NCBI GenBank assembly: GCA_020831895.1
Contig: JAFIFS010000007.1
Span: 62,001 to 126,000 of the forward strand
Length of the DNA stretch: 64,000 nucleotides
From: Chromatiales bacterium
Lineage (GTDB): Bacteria; Pseudomonadota; Gammaproteobacteria; Steroidobacterales; GCA-2729495
Direction: 5' to 3'
Positions 37,826 to 49,153 of this stretch are shown here, one piece after another. Made by a program: the position numbers and the translations under genes. Within the stretch, counting starts at the first letter, position 1. Each line of letters begins with the position of its first letter. The notes beneath the pieces are model-generated. The model saw nothing but the letters and a program-made list of their open reading frames with translations, was not told where the DNA came from and made no database searches.

Positions 37826-38182
37826 TTGCTGAACAACTACCTGCCGGTATTGCTTTTTCTGATGGTGGCCGTGGGCATCGGCCTCATCCTCCTCGGAATC
37901 GGCTTTCTGGTCGGCCGGGGGCAGAAAGACCCTGAAAAGCTCAGCGCCTATGAATGCGGCTTCGAGGCCTTCGAGGACAGCCGCATGAAGTTCGATGTCC
38001 GTTACTATCTCGTCGCCATCCTGTTCATCGTATTCGACCTCGAGATCGCATTTCTCTTTCCCTGGGCGATCTCGCTCGACGAGATCGGCCTCTATGGTCT
38101 TGGCGCCATGGCCATATTCCTGCTGGTGCTCGTCGTGGGATTCATCTACGAGTGGAAGAAGGGGGCGCTGGAGTGGGACTGA
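37826..38182 (+). CDS. nuoA: NADH-quinone oxidoreductase subunit A
   Basis: 118 aa from TTG 37826. Three membrane helices are visible, with the family motif [20 protein letters not shown] in the loop between TM1 and TM2. It forms part of the membrane arm near the quinone cavity of complex I. First gene of the nuoA-N operon; the promoter is not obvious in the 63 bp after tRNA-Leu, so read-through from secG-tRNA-Leu is possible. Confidence 0.97.
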   Translation: MLNNYLPVLLFLMVAVGIGLILLGIGFLVGRGQKDPEKLSAYECGFEAFEDSRMKFDVRYYLVAILFIVFDLEIAFLFPWAISLDEIGLYGLGAMAIFLLVLVVGFIYEWKKGALEWD

Positions 38183-38670
38183 CCGACCAGGCGCGAGCCC
38201 CCGACATCCTGCAGGAGCGGGGCTTTGTCCTTGCAAAGCTCGACGACCTCGTCAACTGGGCCCGCACCGGGTCCCTCTGGCCCATGACGTTCGGGCTGGC
38301 CTGCTGCGCGGTCGAGATGATGCAGGCGGGCGCGGCACGCTATGACCTCGACCGCTTCGGCATCATATTCAGACCCAGTCCCCGCCAGTCTGACGTCATG
38401 ATCGTTGCAGGCACGCTGACCAACAAGATGGCGCCTGCGTTGCGCAAGGTCTATGACCAGATGGCGGAGCCGCGCTGGGTCATCTCGATGGGCTCCTGCG
38501 CCAACGGCGGGGGCTATTATCACTACTCCTACTCGGTGGTGCGCGGTTGTGACCGCATCGTGCCCGTGGATATCTACGTGCCCGGCTGTCCGCCCACGGC
38601 AGAGGCCCTCCTGTACGGGATCCTGCAGCTGCAGAGCAAGATCCGTCGCACCAGCACGATTGCCCGGTAG
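38173..38670 (+). CDS. nuoB: NADH-quinone oxidoreductase subunit B
   Basis: 165 aa from GTG 38173, overlapping nuoA by 10 bp; the frame continues upstream inside nuoA but is not coding there. It carries the N2 [4Fe-4S] ligands: tandem Cys in [11 protein letters not shown], Cys in [20 protein letters not shown] and Cys in [13 protein letters not shown]. This terminal cluster passes electrons to ubiquinone. Confidence 0.98.
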   Translation: MGLTDQARAPDILQERGFVLAKLDDLVNWARTGSLWPMTFGLACCAVEMMQAGAARYDLDRFGIIFRPSPRQSDVMIVAGTLTNKMAPALRKVYDQMAEPRWVISMGSCANGGGYYHYSYSVVRGCDRIVPVDIYVPGCPPTAEALLYGILQLQSKIRRTSTIAR

Positions 38671-38675
38671 GCCAG

Positions 38676-39377
38676 ATGAGCAAGCGGACAGAAAAACTGG
38701 CCACCGCAATGGCCGACCGGTTCGGTGAGCGCATCACGCGCGTCTCGTCCCGCTGCGGGGAACTCACGTTCGAGCTGGCGCCAGCCGATATCCGGGAAGT
38801 CTGTACCGCACTGCGTGACGAGCCCGCCTTCCGCTTCGGGATGCTGATCGATGTCTGCGGCGTCGACTATCTGGGTTTTGGTCGGCAGGAGTGGGAAACG
38901 GAGGACGCCACGGCAACGGGCTTCAGCCGTGCCGCGGGGCGCGACGTGATCCTGCCCGAGCCCCAGGACAGCTTCCCTCCAAAGCGTTTCGCTGTCGTCT
39001 ACCACCTGCTGTCCCTGGAACATAACTGGCGTCTGCGTCTGCGGGCCTTCACCGGCGAGGCGAACCCGCCGATCGTGCCCTCGGTGACGGAGATCTGGAG
39101 CGCCGCCGACTGGTTCGAGAGGGAGGCTTTCGACCTCTTTGGCATCCTGTTCGAGGGGCACCCTGACCTGCGTAGACTGCTGACCGACTACGGCTTCATC
39201 GGTCATCCGTTCCGCAAGGACTTCCCCCTCAGTGGCAATGTCGAGGTGCGCTACGACCCGGAGCGCGCGCGTGTCATCTACCAGCCGGTATCCATCGAGC
39301 CCAGGACGCTCGTGCCGCGGGTCATCCGCGACGACAACCGCTGGGAACCTGACCTGAAGGGCCGGCCCGATGGCTGA
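38676..39377 (+). CDS. nuoC: NADH-quinone oxidoreductase subunit C
   Basis: 233 aa, separate from nuoD (not fused as in E. coli). The 30-kDa subunit signature is [12 protein letters not shown]-like ([20 protein letters not shown]) and [20 protein letters not shown], then [20 protein letters not shown]. It is a peripheral-arm subunit contacting NuoD and NuoB. Its 3' end overlaps nuoD by 8 bp. Confidence 0.98.
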   Translation: MSKRTEKLATAMADRFGERITRVSSRCGELTFELAPADIREVCTALRDEPAFRFGMLIDVCGVDYLGFGRQEWETEDATATGFSRAAGRDVILPEPQDSFPPKRFAVVYHLLSLEHNWRLRLRAFTGEANPPIVPSVTEIWSAADWFEREAFDLFGILFEGHPDLRRLLTDYGFIGHPFRKDFPLSGNVEVRYDPERARVIYQPVSIEPRTLVPRVIRDDNRWEPDLKGRPDG

Positions 39378-40623
39378 GATCCAGAATTTCACGCTGAATT
39401 TCGGGCCCCAGCATCCGGCTGCGCATGGCGTGCTGCGCCTTGTGCTGGAGATGGATGGCGAGACGATCCAGAAGGCGGATCCCCACATTGGCCTCCTGCA
39501 CCGTGCGACGGAGAAGCTGGCGGAGTCGAAGCCGTACAACCAGAGCATCGGCTACATGGACCGGCTGGACTACGTCTCGATGATGTGCAACGAGCACGGC
39601 TACGTGCTTGCGATCGAGAAGCTCCTCGGCGTGAAGCCGCCACTGCGGGCCCAGTACATCCGGGTCATGTTCGACGAGATCACTCGCATCCTGAACCACC
39701 TGATGTGGCTGGGGGCGCATGGACTCGACATCGGCGCCATGACGATGTTCCTGTACTGCTTCCGCGAGCGCGAAGACCTGATGGACTGCTACGAGGCGGT
39801 CTCGGGCACGCGCATGCACGCGACCTACTACCGCCCGGGCGGCGTATACCGTGACCTTCCCGACCAGATGCCGCGCTACGAGGCCTCGCGCTGGCATGAC
39901 GGGGCGGACCTCAAGCGGATGAACGCTGCCCGTGAAGGGAGCATGCTCGATTTCATCGAAGACTTCACCAACCGGTTCCCCGCGCGCGTCGACGAGTACG
40001 AGACGCTCCTTACGGACAACCGCATCTGGAAGCAGCGGACGGTGAACATCGGTGTGGTCAGCCCGGAGCGCGCCCAGCAGCTCGGCTTCACCGGCCCCAT
40101 GCTGCGCGGTTCGGGGATCGCCTGGGACCTCCGCAAGAAGCAGCCTTACGAAGTCTACGCCGAGATGGACTTCGACATACCCATCGGCGTGAATGGTGAC
40201 TGCTATGACCGTTACCTGGTGCGGATCGAGGAGCTGCGGCAGTCAAACCGTATCATTCGCCAGTGCGTCAAGTGGCTGCGTGAGAACCCTGGTCCTGTCA
40301 TGCTGGATGACTACAAGCTGGTCCCGCCGAGCAGGGAGCAGATGAAGGGCAACATGGAGTCGCTGATCCATCATTTCAAGCTGTTCACCGAAGGCTACAC
40401 GGTGCCGGCCGGCGAGTCCTATGCTGCGGTGGAGGCGCCAAAGGGCGAGTTCGGGATCTACATGATCTCCGACGGGGCGAACAAGCCGTTCCGGGTCAAG
40501 ATCCGTGCGCCAGGCTTCGCCCATCTCGCCGCGATGAGCGAGATGGTGGAAGGCCACATGCTGGCCGACGTGGTGGCGGTGATCGGAACCCAGGATGTCG
40601 TGTTCGGCGAGATCGACCGCTAG
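39370..40623 (+). CDS. nuoD: NADH-quinone oxidoreductase subunit D
   Basis: 417 aa. The 49-kDa subunit, related to the large subunit of NiFe hydrogenases. Visible motifs are [20 protein letters not shown] (quinone-site His), [40 protein letters not shown] and the C-terminal [20 protein letters not shown]. It lines the quinone-binding cavity with NuoB. Full length. Confidence 0.99.
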   Translation: MAEIQNFTLNFGPQHPAAHGVLRLVLEMDGETIQKADPHIGLLHRATEKLAESKPYNQSIGYMDRLDYVSMMCNEHGYVLAIEKLLGVKPPLRAQYIRVMFDEITRILNHLMWLGAHGLDIGAMTMFLYCFREREDLMDCYEAVSGTRMHATYYRPGGVYRDLPDQMPRYEASRWHDGADLKRMNAAREGSMLDFIEDFTNRFPARVDEYETLLTDNRIWKQRTVNIGVVSPERAQQLGFTGPMLRGSGIAWDLRKKQPYEVYAEMDFDIPIGVNGDCYDRYLVRIEELRQSNRIIRQCVKWLRENPGPVMLDDYKLVPPSREQMKGNMESLIHHFKLFTEGYTVPAGESYAAVEAPKGEFGIYMISDGANKPFRVKIRAPGFAHLAAMSEMVEGHMLADVVAVIGTQDVVFGEIDR

Positions 40624-40627
40624 GGAC

Positions 40628-41158
40628 ATGACGGAAGCAACATCAGGCCAGGTTCAGGATGACGCGCAGCTTCCGAAGCTGTCGGACCACCTGCGTGCGG
40701 AAATCGATCATTGGGTGGCCAAGTTTCCGGCCGGCCGGCAGCGTTCTGCCGTGATCGGAGCGCTGCACGCGGCTCAGCATGAGAATGGTGGCTATCTCAC
40801 TGCTCCCCTGATGGTGGCGATTGCGCGCTACCTCGAGCTGGCGCCGATCCAGGTTTTCGAGGTTGCCGCGTTCTATTCGATGTTCGAGACGCGTCCCGTC
40901 GGGCGCCACTGCGTCTCGGTGTGCACCAATATCGCCTGCATGCTGCGTGGTGCTGACGAGATCGTGGCCCACCTTGAGCGCAGGCTCGGGATCCGGCTTG
41001 GGGACAGCACGCCTGACGGACGGATCTTCCTCAAGCGGGAGGAAGAGTGCCTGGCGGCCTGCACGGGTGCGCCGATGATGATGGTCGACCACAAGTACCA
41101 CGAGCACCTGACGCTGGAGCGCGTGGACGAGATCATCGACGGGCTGGAGCGGGACTGA
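40628..41158 (+). CDS. nuoE: NADH-quinone oxidoreductase subunit E
   Basis: 176 aa from ATG 40628 (4 bp after nuoD). A thioredoxin-like fold holds the N1a [2Fe-2S] cluster, with Cys ligands in VCTNIACMLRG and EECLAACTGAP. AAFYSMFETRPVGRHCVSVC is a typical segment. It belongs to the NADH-dehydrogenase module with NuoF and NuoG. Its stop overlaps the nuoF start (TGATG). Confidence 0.98.
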   Translation: MTEATSGQVQDDAQLPKLSDHLRAEIDHWVAKFPAGRQRSAVIGALHAAQHENGGYLTAPLMVAIARYLELAPIQVFEVAAFYSMFETRPVGRHCVSVCTNIACMLRGADEIVAHLERRLGIRLGDSTPDGRIFLKREEECLAACTGAPMMMVDHKYHEHLTLERVDEIIDGLERD

Positions 41159-42462
41159 TGCGTGAACAGAACCAGGTCTGCCTTCAGACACTGACGCTCG
41201 GTGTGGATGACCCCTGGTCCCTCGAGTCATATCTGAGGACCGGCGGTTACGAGACATGGGGGAGAATCCTGGCGGGACAGCTCAGCCGTGAGGAAGTCAT
41301 CGAGACGGTCAAGGCGTCCGGGCTCCGCGGCCGCGGTGGCGCCGGCTTTCCGACAGGAGTCAAGTGGGGCTTCATGCCGAAGAACGACCCGCGACAGCGA
41401 TACGTTGTCTGCAACTCCGACGAGAGCGAGCCTGGAACCTGTCATGACAGGGATATCCTGCGCTACAACCCGCATGCGCTAGTGGAGGGGATGGCTATCG
41501 GTGGCTTCGCCATGGGTGCCACTGTAGGGTACAACTACATTCGCGGCGAGTTCATCGACGAGCCCGTGCCGCGCTTCGAGGCCGCACTTCGCGAGGCCTA
41601 CGCGGCCGGTCTGCTCGGTCGCAACATCCGCGGATCCGGCATGGATTTCGACCTCCACACGTTCGTGGGTGCAGGAGCCTATATTTGCGGTGAGGAGACG
41701 GCACTGCTGGAGTCCCTGGAGGGCAAGCCGGGCAAACCCCGTTTCAAGCCGCCATTCCCTGCGGCGTCAGGCCTTTATGGCTGCCCGACCACCATCAACA
41801 ACACACAGTCTTTTGCTTCCGTCCCGGCGATCATGAGGCGCGGCGCCGCATGGTTTGCGTCCCTGGGCCCGAGTGGCTCCGGTGGCACGATGATTTTCTC
41901 CGTCTCCGGCCACGTGAACCGGCCCGGCAATTTCGAGCTGCCGCTGGGAATACCGTTTCGCGAACTGCTCGACATCGCCGGTGGCGTCTGGAAGGGAAGG
42001 GAGCTGAAGGCCGTGATACCGGGGGGATCCTCCGTGCCCGTGCTGCCTGCCGAAGCCATCATGGATCTCACCATGGACTACGACGCCATCCGCAACGCGG
42101 GCTCCGCACTCGGAACCGGCTCCCTGATTGTGATGGATGAGACTACCTGCATGGTGCGGATGCTCGCGCGTATTTCCCGTTTCTACCACGCCGAGTCCTG
42201 CGGTCAGTGCACGCCCTGCCGCGAAGGCACCGGCTGGCTGCATCGGATGCTCCAGCGAATACTGCGCGGGCAGGGCGAGATGAAGGATGTCGAGCTCCTG
42301 GTGCAGATCGCCAACAAGATCGAGGGCCACACGATCTGCGCTTTCGGCGACGCCGCGGCCTGGCCGGTGCAGAGCTTCCTGCGCCACTATCGGCACGAGT
42401 TCGAATACATGGTCGCCAATGGTGGCCGTTCTATCGTGGAGGCACAGTCGCAGGCGGCCTGA
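41158..42462 (+). CDS. nuoF: NADH-quinone oxidoreductase subunit F
   Basis: 434 aa from ATG 41158. The FMN/NADH site is GLRGRGGAGFPTGVKWGF, then CNSDESEPGTCHDR and VGAGAYICGEETALLESLEG. The N3 [4Fe-4S] ligands are in CGQCTPCREGTGW plus a downstream Cys in HTICAFGDAAAWP. This subunit oxidises NADH and starts electron transfer into complex I. Confidence 0.99.
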   Translation: MREQNQVCLQTLTLGVDDPWSLESYLRTGGYETWGRILAGQLSREEVIETVKASGLRGRGGAGFPTGVKWGFMPKNDPRQRYVVCNSDESEPGTCHDRDILRYNPHALVEGMAIGGFAMGATVGYNYIRGEFIDEPVPRFEAALREAYAAGLLGRNIRGSGMDFDLHTFVGAGAYICGEETALLESLEGKPGKPRFKPPFPAASGLYGCPTTINNTQSFASVPAIMRRGAAWFASLGPSGSGGTMIFSVSGHVNRPGNFELPLGIPFRELLDIAGGVWKGRELKAVIPGGSSVPVLPAEAIMDLTMDYDAIRNAGSALGTGSLIVMDETTCMVRMLARISRFYHAESCGQCTPCREGTGWLHRMLQRILRGQGEMKDVELLVQIANKIEGHTICAFGDAAAWPVQSFLRHYRHEFEYMVANGGRSIVEAQSQAA

Positions 42463-42484
42463 CGCCCGCGCGCGAAAAACAGCG

Positions 42485-44680
42485 ATGAGCGACCAGACTT
42501 TCACCATCACGGTAAACGGTACCGAGCTCGAGGCCCGGCCCGGCGAGATGTTGATCGAGGTAACGGACAGGGCAGGGATCTACATCCCCCGCTTCTGTTA
42601 TCACCCCAAGCTCTCGATAGCAGCCAACTGCCGCATGTGCCTCGTGGACTCCCCCAAGGCACCTAAGCCGCTGCCGGCCTGCGCGACACCGGTCGCACCC
42701 GGCATGGAGGTGTTTACCCGTTCGGAGCGGGCGATAGCCGCCCAAAAGGCCACGATGGAGTTCCTGCTGATCAACCATCCGCTGGACTGTCCGATCTGCG
42801 ACCAGGGTGGGGAGTGCGAGCTGCAGGATCTGGCCATGGGCTATGGCCGCGACGTGTCGCGGTTCACCGAGCGCAAGAGGATCGTCCGGGACAAGGACAT
42901 CGGGCCGCTGATCTCCACCGACATGACCCGGTGTATCCACTGCACCCGGTGCGTGCGCTTCGGCAGCGAAATCGCCGGCATCCAGGAGCTGGGTACCATC
43001 GGCCGCGGAGACCGGATGGAGATCAGCACCTATATCGAGCAGAGCGTCAGCCATGAGCTCTCCGGGAACATCATCGACCTGTGTCCGGTCGGGGCGCTCA
43101 ACAGCAAGCCCTACCGATTCAGTGCCCGAGCCTGGGAAATGGTGGCGCGGCGCAGTATCGCACCACATGACTGCCTCGGGTCCCACCAGTCGATTCACGT
43201 GCTGAACGGGCGGGTGAAGCGCGTGGTCCCCGAGGCCTGCGAGGCGATCAACGAAACCTGGCTGTCCGACCGCGACCGCTTTGGCTACGAGGGTATCTAC
43301 GCACCCGACCGGCTGGAGCGCCCCATGCTGCGTACACCCGAGGGCTGGCGCGAGATCGACTGGGACGAGGCACTGCAGCGCGCGGCAGATGGCCTGCGCC
43401 AGGTGGTGGAGATGGCCGGGCCTGAGGCACTGGGCGCATGGGTATCGCCCTCGGCGACGGTCGAGGAGGGCTACCTGCTGCAGGCAATGCTCAGGGGGCT
43501 TGGCAGCAGCAACATCGACCATCGGCTACGCCGACAGGATTTCCGCCAGCAGGCTTCCGACCCGCTGGCGCCGCTGCTGGGCATGCCGGTCGCCGCCATC
43601 GAGGCCTGTGATGCGATCCTGGTTGTAGGCAGCCGCGTGCGCAGCGAGGTGCCGCTGATCGCACATCGCCTGCGCAAGGCCGCTCTGCGCGGTGCAGCGG
43701 TCTCCTTCATCAATCGCGGTGCACATGAGCTTCTGTTCCCGCAGGCTGACTACCTTGTGGCGTCCAATGCGCTAGTGGGCGAGCTGCGCGCTGTCGTGAG
43801 CGCGGCAGGGAAAGCTGCGGGCGGGGAGCTGCCCGCAGGCATGCGCATCGGCGATGTCGTTCCGCTGAAAGTACATGAGCGCATAGCGGCTTCGCTGGCC
43901 TCGGCGGAGCGCCCAATGCTGCTGCTCGGGCTCGAGGCGGGGCGCGAGGCCCGGTTCGCCGAGATCCAGGCCCTGGCCGCCGTGCTCGCCCAGCTTACGG
44001 GTGCGGTGGTGGGCCTGCTCAGCGAGGGGGCGAACAGCGCCGGACTGGCGCAGGCTGGCGTGCTGCCGCATCGGGATCCCGGTGGACAGCTGCGGGAACA
44101 GCCCGGCCAGGACATTGGCGCGATGCTCGAGGCGCCACCAGCAGGGCTGGTCTTATGGAACGTCGAGCCCGAGGCTGACACCGCACATCCGGTTGCCGCC
44201 AAGGCTGCCCTGGCCCGGGCTGGTTTCGTGCTGGCGTTCTCGCCGTGGTTCGGGGAGTCGCTGCGCGACTCCGCGACGCTGGTCCTGCCGATCGGCACGT
44301 GGGCCGAGACGGCCGGAACTTTCGTCAATGCAGCCGGGGACTGGCAGTCCTTTACGGGCGTTGCCCGCAGCGTGGGCGAGAGCCGGCCCGGCTGGAAGGT
44401 GCTGCGTGTACTGGGCAACCGGCTTGAGCTCGAAGGCTTTGACTACCCCGACGCGCCGGCCGTGCTGGCCCGCCTGCAGTCCAGCCTGGCCGGTACACTT
44501 GCACAGAGTCCGGCTTCGCCCGACTGGTCCCTGCTGCAGGGCCCTGTATCCGGAACTTCCGACCCGCTGGACCCGGGACTCTACGCCACTGACCCGCTGG
44601 TTCGGCGGGCCCCGGCGCTGCAGCAGGCGGCACGGGCGTTCGCTGGCAACCCGGCCGCCAGACAGCCGCAGACGGCCTGA
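42485..44680 (+). CDS. nuoG: NADH-quinone oxidoreductase subunit G
   Basis: 731 aa from ATG 42485. The N-terminal ferredoxin-like domain has [15 protein letters not shown] and LPACATPV ([2Fe-2S]). [18 protein letters not shown] and [10 protein letters not shown]...DLCPVGAL hold the 4Fe-4S clusters. The rest is a molybdopterin-oxidoreductase-like domain, which is vestigial in complex I. The protein is shorter than E. coli NuoG (908 aa) and lacks the additional N7-type CxxCxxxC motif, since no such Cys cluster follows the [10 protein letters not shown] segment. Second-half identity is less conserved but in frame throughout. Confidence 0.97.
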   Translation: MSDQTFTITVNGTELEARPGEMLIEVTDRAGIYIPRFCYHPKLSIAANCRMCLVDSPKAPKPLPACATPVAPGMEVFTRSERAIAAQKATMEFLLINHPLDCPICDQGGECELQDLAMGYGRDVSRFTERKRIVRDKDIGPLISTDMTRCIHCTRCVRFGSEIAGIQELGTIGRGDRMEISTYIEQSVSHELSGNIIDLCPVGALNSKPYRFSARAWEMVARRSIAPHDCLGSHQSIHVLNGRVKRVVPEACEAINETWLSDRDRFGYEGIYAPDRLERPMLRTPEGWREIDWDEALQRAADGLRQVVEMAGPEALGAWVSPSATVEEGYLLQAMLRGLGSSNIDHRLRRQDFRQQASDPLAPLLGMPVAAIEACDAILVVGSRVRSEVPLIAHRLRKAALRGAAVSFINRGAHELLFPQADYLVASNALVGELRAVVSAAGKAAGGELPAGMRIGDVVPLKVHERIAASLASAERPMLLLGLEAGREARFAEIQALAAVLAQLTGAVVGLLSEGANSAGLAQAGVLPHRDPGGQLREQPGQDIGAMLEAPPAGLVLWNVEPEADTAHPVAAKAALARAGFVLAFSPWFGESLRDSATLVLPIGTWAETAGTFVNAAGDWQSFTGVARSVGESRPGWKVLRVLGNRLELEGFDYPDAPAVLARLQSSLAGTLAQSPASPDWSLLQGPVSGTSDPLDPGLYATDPLVRRAPALQQAARAFAGNPAARQPQTA

Positions 44681-44694
44681 GGGGCAGCCTTGAA

Positions 44695-45765
44695 ATGAAC
44701 TGGCCAGCCGGACTTGAACAGGCGCTGCCTGAATGGGCCCTCACCACCCTGACCAGCCTGGTGCAGATCGGGGTGGTCTGCCTGGTGCTGATCCTGTCCG
44801 TTGCCTTCCTGACCTACTTCGAGCGCAAGGTCATCGGTTTCATGCAGAATCGCATGGGACCGAACCGGGTCGGGCCGCGTGGCCTCCTGCAGCCGTTCGC
44901 CGACGTGATCAAGCTGCTGATGAAGGAGGTCATCGTTCCCTCGAGCGCGAACCGCTTCCTTTTCGTGATCGCGCCCGTGCTGTCCATCGCGCCAGCCCTG
45001 GCGGCCTGGGCGGTGATGCCCCTTTTCCCCGGGTTCGTCATTGCCGACATCGACGCCGCATTGCTGTACGTCCTTGCGCTGACCTCGATGGGCGTGTACG
45101 GGGTGATCCTGGCTGGCTGGGCGTCGAACTCCAAGTACGCGCTGCTCGGCGCGATGCGCTCGGCTGCGCAGATCATCGCCTACGAAATCGCCATGGGCTT
45201 TGCGCTGGTCGGCGTTCTGATGGCCGGTGGCAGCCTGAACCTTGGGGCCATAGTCGAGGCCCAGGCCGGCGGCCCCCTGAGCTGGTTCTGGCTGCCGCTG
45301 TTCCCACTGTTCATCGTCTACTTCGTCTCGGGCGTGGCGGAGACCAATCGTGCTCCTTTCGACGTTGCAGAGGGCGAGTCTGAGATCGTCGCCGGTTTTC
45401 ACGTCGAGTATTCAGGCGTCGCCTTCGCCGTATTCTTCCTCGCCGAATACGCGAACATGATCCTGATCGCGGCACTGACAGCGGTGCTGTTCCTGGGTGG
45501 CTGGACCTCGCCGTTTGCAGGCTCGATGTTTTCGTTCCTTGACGGCAGCGTTCTCGAGTTCCTGCGCGCATCCGGGCTGCACTGGCTGGCGCTGAAGACC
45601 GCCTTTTTCCTGTTCTGCTTCCTTTGGTTCCGTGCCACTTTTCCGCGCTATCGCTATGACCAGATCATGCGCCTGGGGTGGAAGGTGTTCATTCCCGTCA
45701 CGATTGTCTGGATCTTTGTCGAGGGCGTGATGGTGGTTCTGGGCGTAGGCCCCTGGAGTAGCTGA
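44695..45765 (+). CDS. nuoH: NADH-quinone oxidoreductase subunit H
   Basis: 356 aa, eight membrane helices. Conserved loops are [40 protein letters not shown] and [20 protein letters not shown], the last lining the quinone entry tunnel. NuoH links the peripheral and membrane arms. It starts 14 bp after nuoG. Confidence 0.99.
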   Translation: MNWPAGLEQALPEWALTTLTSLVQIGVVCLVLILSVAFLTYFERKVIGFMQNRMGPNRVGPRGLLQPFADVIKLLMKEVIVPSSANRFLFVIAPVLSIAPALAAWAVMPLFPGFVIADIDAALLYVLALTSMGVYGVILAGWASNSKYALLGAMRSAAQIIAYEIAMGFALVGVLMAGGSLNLGAIVEAQAGGPLSWFWLPLFPLFIVYFVSGVAETNRAPFDVAEGESEIVAGFHVEYSGVAFAVFFLAEYANMILIAALTAVLFLGGWTSPFAGSMFSFLDGSVLEFLRASGLHWLALKTAFFLFCFLWFRATFPRYRYDQIMRLGWKVFIPVTIVWIFVEGVMVVLGVGPWSS

Positions 45766-45766
45766 T

Positions 45767-46255
45767 ATGAACAGTATGGTCAGCGTGATCAAGACTCTGT
45801 CGCTTTGGGAGCTCCTCAAGGGACTGCGCCTCACATTGCGCAACTTCTTCGTCCGAAAGGTCACGGTTCGCTACCCTGAGGAAAAGACCCCGCAATCACC
45901 GCGATTCCGCGGGCTGCACGCGTTGAGGCGTTACCCCAACGGCCAGGAGCGCTGCATTGCCTGCAAGCTTTGCGAGGCAGTATGTCCGGCGGCAGCGATC
46001 ACGATCGAGTCGGACGTGGCCGAGGATGGCACGAGACGTACTACCCGATACGACATTGACCTGTTCAAGTGCATCTACTGTGGTTTCTGCGAGGAAGCCT
46101 GCCCGGTGGATGCGATCGTCGAGACGCGGATTTTCGAGTACCACATGGAGAACCGCGGCGAGAACATCATGACCAAGGACAAGCTGCTCGCGGTCGGCGA
46201 GAAGTATGAGGCGATGATCGCGGCCGACAAGGCCGCGGACGCGCCCTATCGCTGA
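45767..46255 (+). CDS. nuoI: NADH-quinone oxidoreductase subunit I
   Basis: 162 aa. Two ferredoxin-type 4Fe-4S motifs (clusters N6a and N6b): [16 protein letters not shown] and [16 protein letters not shown]. The N-terminus has an amphipathic segment and [18 protein letters not shown] typical of TYKY subunits. It relays electrons toward NuoB. It follows nuoH by 1 bp. Confidence 0.99.
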   Translation: MNSMVSVIKTLSLWELLKGLRLTLRNFFVRKVTVRYPEEKTPQSPRFRGLHALRRYPNGQERCIACKLCEAVCPAAAITIESDVAEDGTRRTTRYDIDLFKCIYCGFCEEACPVDAIVETRIFEYHMENRGENIMTKDKLLAVGEKYEAMIAADKAADAPYR

Positions 46256-46286
46256 CATCAGTCCGGGCACAAGGCAGCACGTAACG

Positions 46287-46886
46287 ATGGTACCTTCGGT
46301 TCTTTTCGCGATATTTGCCGGTGTGCTGGTGCTCTCTGCGCTTGGCGTCATCATCGCCCGTAACCCCGTGCACTCGGCGCTGCTGCTGATACTCTGTTTC
46401 TTTACCAGCGCTGTACTGTGGCTGCTGCTGGAGGCAGAGTTCCTGGCGCTGGTTCTCGTGCTGGTCTACGTGGGCGCGGTCATGGTGCTTTTCCTTTTTG
46501 TCATCATGATGCTCGACGTCAACGTGACCCGCATGCGCGAGGGGTTCACGCGCTATGCGCCGCTCGGGGCGATCGTCTCAGGCATCATCATTCTGCAGCT
46601 GGCCGGCGCTATCTGGTTGCGTAGCGGGCTGCCCGCGGCGGAGCCACTGACGCCGCGGGAGGCGGGCCACAGCAATACCAGGGAACTGGGCGCGGTACTT
46701 TACACAGAGCATGTCTATGCCTTCGAGCTGGCGGCCTTCATCCTGCTGCTCGCGATCATTGCGGCAATCATGCTCACGTTGCGGCAACGTCCCGGCCTCA
46801 AGGTCCAGGACGTGAGTGCCCAGGTCAAGGTGCAGCGCAAGGACCGGGTGCGCCTCGTCAAGATGGACGCCGAGAAGGACTCATGA
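46287..46886 (+). CDS. nuoJ: NADH-quinone oxidoreductase subunit J
   Basis: 199 aa with five hydrophobic helices. [18 protein letters not shown] in TM3 is the characteristic segment. The C-terminal tail is charged ([18 protein letters not shown]). It is a membrane-arm subunit important for proton-coupling conformational changes. Its stop overlaps the nuoK start (ATGA). Confidence 0.97.
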   Translation: MVPSVLFAIFAGVLVLSALGVIIARNPVHSALLLILCFFTSAVLWLLLEAEFLALVLVLVYVGAVMVLFLFVIMMLDVNVTRMREGFTRYAPLGAIVSGIIILQLAGAIWLRSGLPAAEPLTPREAGHSNTRELGAVLYTEHVYAFELAAFILLLAIIAAIMLTLRQRPGLKVQDVSAQVKVQRKDRVRLVKMDAEKDS

Positions 46887-47188
46887 TTACCCTGGCGCAC
46901 TATCTGACGCTTTCGGCGGTCCTGTTCGCCATCAGCGTGGCGGGCATCTACCTCAACCGGAAGAACGTGATCCTGCTGCTGATGTGCATCGAGCTGCAGC
47001 TGCTGGCAGTCAACTTCAATTTCATTGCGTTTTCCCGTTTCCTGGATGACGTGGCCGGCCAGGTGTTCGTGTTCTTCATCCTGACGGTGGCAGCGGCGGA
47101 GGCCGCGATAGGCCTCGCGATCCTCGTCGTGCTGTTCCGCAACCGGCGCAGCATCAATGTCGATGAGCTCGACAGCATGAAGGGCTGA
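46883..47188 (+). CDS. nuoK: NADH-quinone oxidoreductase subunit K
   Basis: 101 aa, three membrane helices. [20 protein letters not shown] holds the conserved membrane Glu, and [20 protein letters not shown] the second. It is an antiporter-related (Mrp-like) subunit. It overlaps nuoJ by 4 bp and ends 3 bp before nuoL. Confidence 0.98.
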   Translation: MITLAHYLTLSAVLFAISVAGIYLNRKNVILLLMCIELQLLAVNFNFIAFSRFLDDVAGQVFVFFILTVAAAEAAIGLAILVVLFRNRRSINVDELDSMKG

Positions 47189-47191
47189 GCG

Positions 47192-49147
47192 GTGGAAAGC
47201 GTATATCTTGCGATCGTCCTTGCTCCGCTGCTGGCCGCGATCGTTGCGGGCCTGTTTGGCCGGGTGATCGGCCGGACTGGCGCGCACCTGCTGACGATTG
47301 GCGCGGTGGCGCTTGCCTGCGCGCTGTCACTGCTGGTCTTCAAGCAGCAGGTCATCGACGGTGCGGAGGTCTTCAACCAGGCGATCTATACCTGGGCGGT
47401 GATCGGTGATCTCCGCATGGAGGTCGGTTTCCTGATCGACCCGCTGTCGGCCCTGATGATGGTGGTCGTCACCTCGGTTTCCCTGATGGTGCACATCTAC
47501 ACCATCGGCTACATGCATGATGACCCGGGGTATCAGCGTTTCTTCAGCTACATCTCGCTGTTTACCTTCGCGATGCTGATGCTCGTGATGTCGAACAATT
47601 TCCTGCAACTGTTCTTCGGCTGGGAAGCCGTTGGCCTGGTCTCGTACCTCCTGATCGGTTTCTGGTACACGCGTCCCACGGCGATCTTCGCCAACTTCAA
47701 GGCGTTCCTCGTTAACAGGGTGGGGGACTTCGGCTTTCTCCTGGGTATTGCGGTGATCCTGATGTTCACCGGCAGCCTCGATTACTACGAGGTCTTCGAG
47801 CGCTCCGAGGCCCTGCGGGCCGCAACCGTCGAGGTCCTGCCCGGTAGCGCCTGGTCAGCGATCACGGTGGCCTGCATCCTCCTGTTTATCGGTGCTATGG
47901 GCAAGTCGGCGCAGATGCCGCTGCATGTGTGGCTTCCGGACTCCATGGAGGGACCCACCCCGATCTCGGCGCTGATTCATGCCGCCACCATGGTGACGGC
48001 GGGAATCTTCATGCTGGCGCGCATGTCGCCGCTGTTCGAGTATTCGGAGGTGGCACTCAGCCTGGTGCTGGTGATTGGGGCCACCACCGCCCTCCTGACG
48101 GGGCTTCTGGGCATCGTCCAGAACGACATCAAGCGTGTCGTGGCTTATTCCACGCTGTCCCAGCTGGGCTACATGACAGTCGCCCTCGGGGCCTCGGCCT
48201 ACGCAGCGGGCATCTTCCACCTGATGACTCATGCCTTCTTCAAGGCGCTGCTGTTCCTTGCAGCAGGCTCGGTGATCGTCGCGCTGCATCACGAGCAGGA
48301 CATGCGCCGGATGGGTGGTTTGCGCCGTTACATGCCCATCACGTACTGGACCTGCCTGCTGGGCAGCCTCTCGCTGATCGGCTTTCCCGGGTTTGCCGGG
48401 TTCTTCTCGAAGGACGGGATCATCGAGGCCGTCAGCGAGGCCACGCGGCCGGGAGCCGGTTTAGCGCTATTTGCCGTCATTGCCGGCGTGTTCATCACCT
48501 CGCTCTACAGCTTCCGGATGTTTTTCCTGGTCTTCCACGGCCAGGAGCGGATGGACGAGGAAACCCGTTCGCACGCCCACGAGTCGCCCTGGGTAATCAC
48601 CTTGCCCCTGGTACTGCTTGCGATACCCTCCGTGCTGGTGGGCTGGTGGGCCGTCGGTCCCATGCTGTTTGGTGATTTCTTCGGCAGCACGATCTTCTTG
48701 CTGCCTGAGAACGACGTGCTTGGCCGCGTGGCCGAGCATTACACGAGCCCGCTAGGCTTCCTGCTGCATGGGCTGGGTTCGGTGGTGCCCTGGCTGTCCC
48801 TGGCGGGTGTTGCCACCGCCTGGTACCTCTACCTGCATCGTCCGGACCTGCCTGGCCTGATCCAGTCGCGACTGGCGCCGGTGCATGGACTGCTGGTCAA
48901 CAAGTACTACTTCGACGCGTTCAACGAGCGGGTGCTCGCGCGTGGCAGTGTCGGACTCGGCCAGGGTTTGTGGCGTTTCGGGGACGTCAAGCTGATCGAC
49001 GGCGCGCTGGTGAATGGCACGGCACGCCTGGTCAGCTGGACAGCCGCGGTCGTCCGTCACCTGCAGTCCGGCTACCTGTACCACTATGCCTTTGCGATGA
49101 GTATCGGCCTGGCGCTGGTCCTCGGCTGGATCCTGTTGCGCGGTTAG
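47192..49147 (+). CDS. nuoL: NADH-quinone oxidoreductase subunit L
   Basis: 651 aa from GTG 47192. An antiporter-like proton-pumping subunit with about 16 helices and the long lateral C-terminal helix. Conserved stretches are FFGWEAVGLVSYLLIGFWY, HVWLPDSMEGPTPISALIHA and LTHAFFKALLFLAAG (present as LMTHAFFKALLFLAAGSV). It sits at the distal end of the membrane arm. Confidence 0.99.
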   Translation: MESVYLAIVLAPLLAAIVAGLFGRVIGRTGAHLLTIGAVALACALSLLVFKQQVIDGAEVFNQAIYTWAVIGDLRMEVGFLIDPLSALMMVVVTSVSLMVHIYTIGYMHDDPGYQRFFSYISLFTFAMLMLVMSNNFLQLFFGWEAVGLVSYLLIGFWYTRPTAIFANFKAFLVNRVGDFGFLLGIAVILMFTGSLDYYEVFERSEALRAATVEVLPGSAWSAITVACILLFIGAMGKSAQMPLHVWLPDSMEGPTPISALIHAATMVTAGIFMLARMSPLFEYSEVALSLVLVIGATTALLTGLLGIVQNDIKRVVAYSTLSQLGYMTVALGASAYAAGIFHLMTHAFFKALLFLAAGSVIVALHHEQDMRRMGGLRRYMPITYWTCLLGSLSLIGFPGFAGFFSKDGIIEAVSEATRPGAGLALFAVIAGVFITSLYSFRMFFLVFHGQERMDEETRSHAHESPWVITLPLVLLAIPSVLVGWWAVGPMLFGDFFGSTIFLLPENDVLGRVAEHYTSPLGFLLHGLGSVVPWLSLAGVATAWYLYLHRPDLPGLIQSRLAPVHGLLVNKYYFDAFNERVLARGSVGLGQGLWRFGDVKLIDGALVNGTARLVSWTAAVVRHLQSGYLYHYAFAMSIGLALVLGWILLRG

Positions 49148-49153
49148 GTCGAG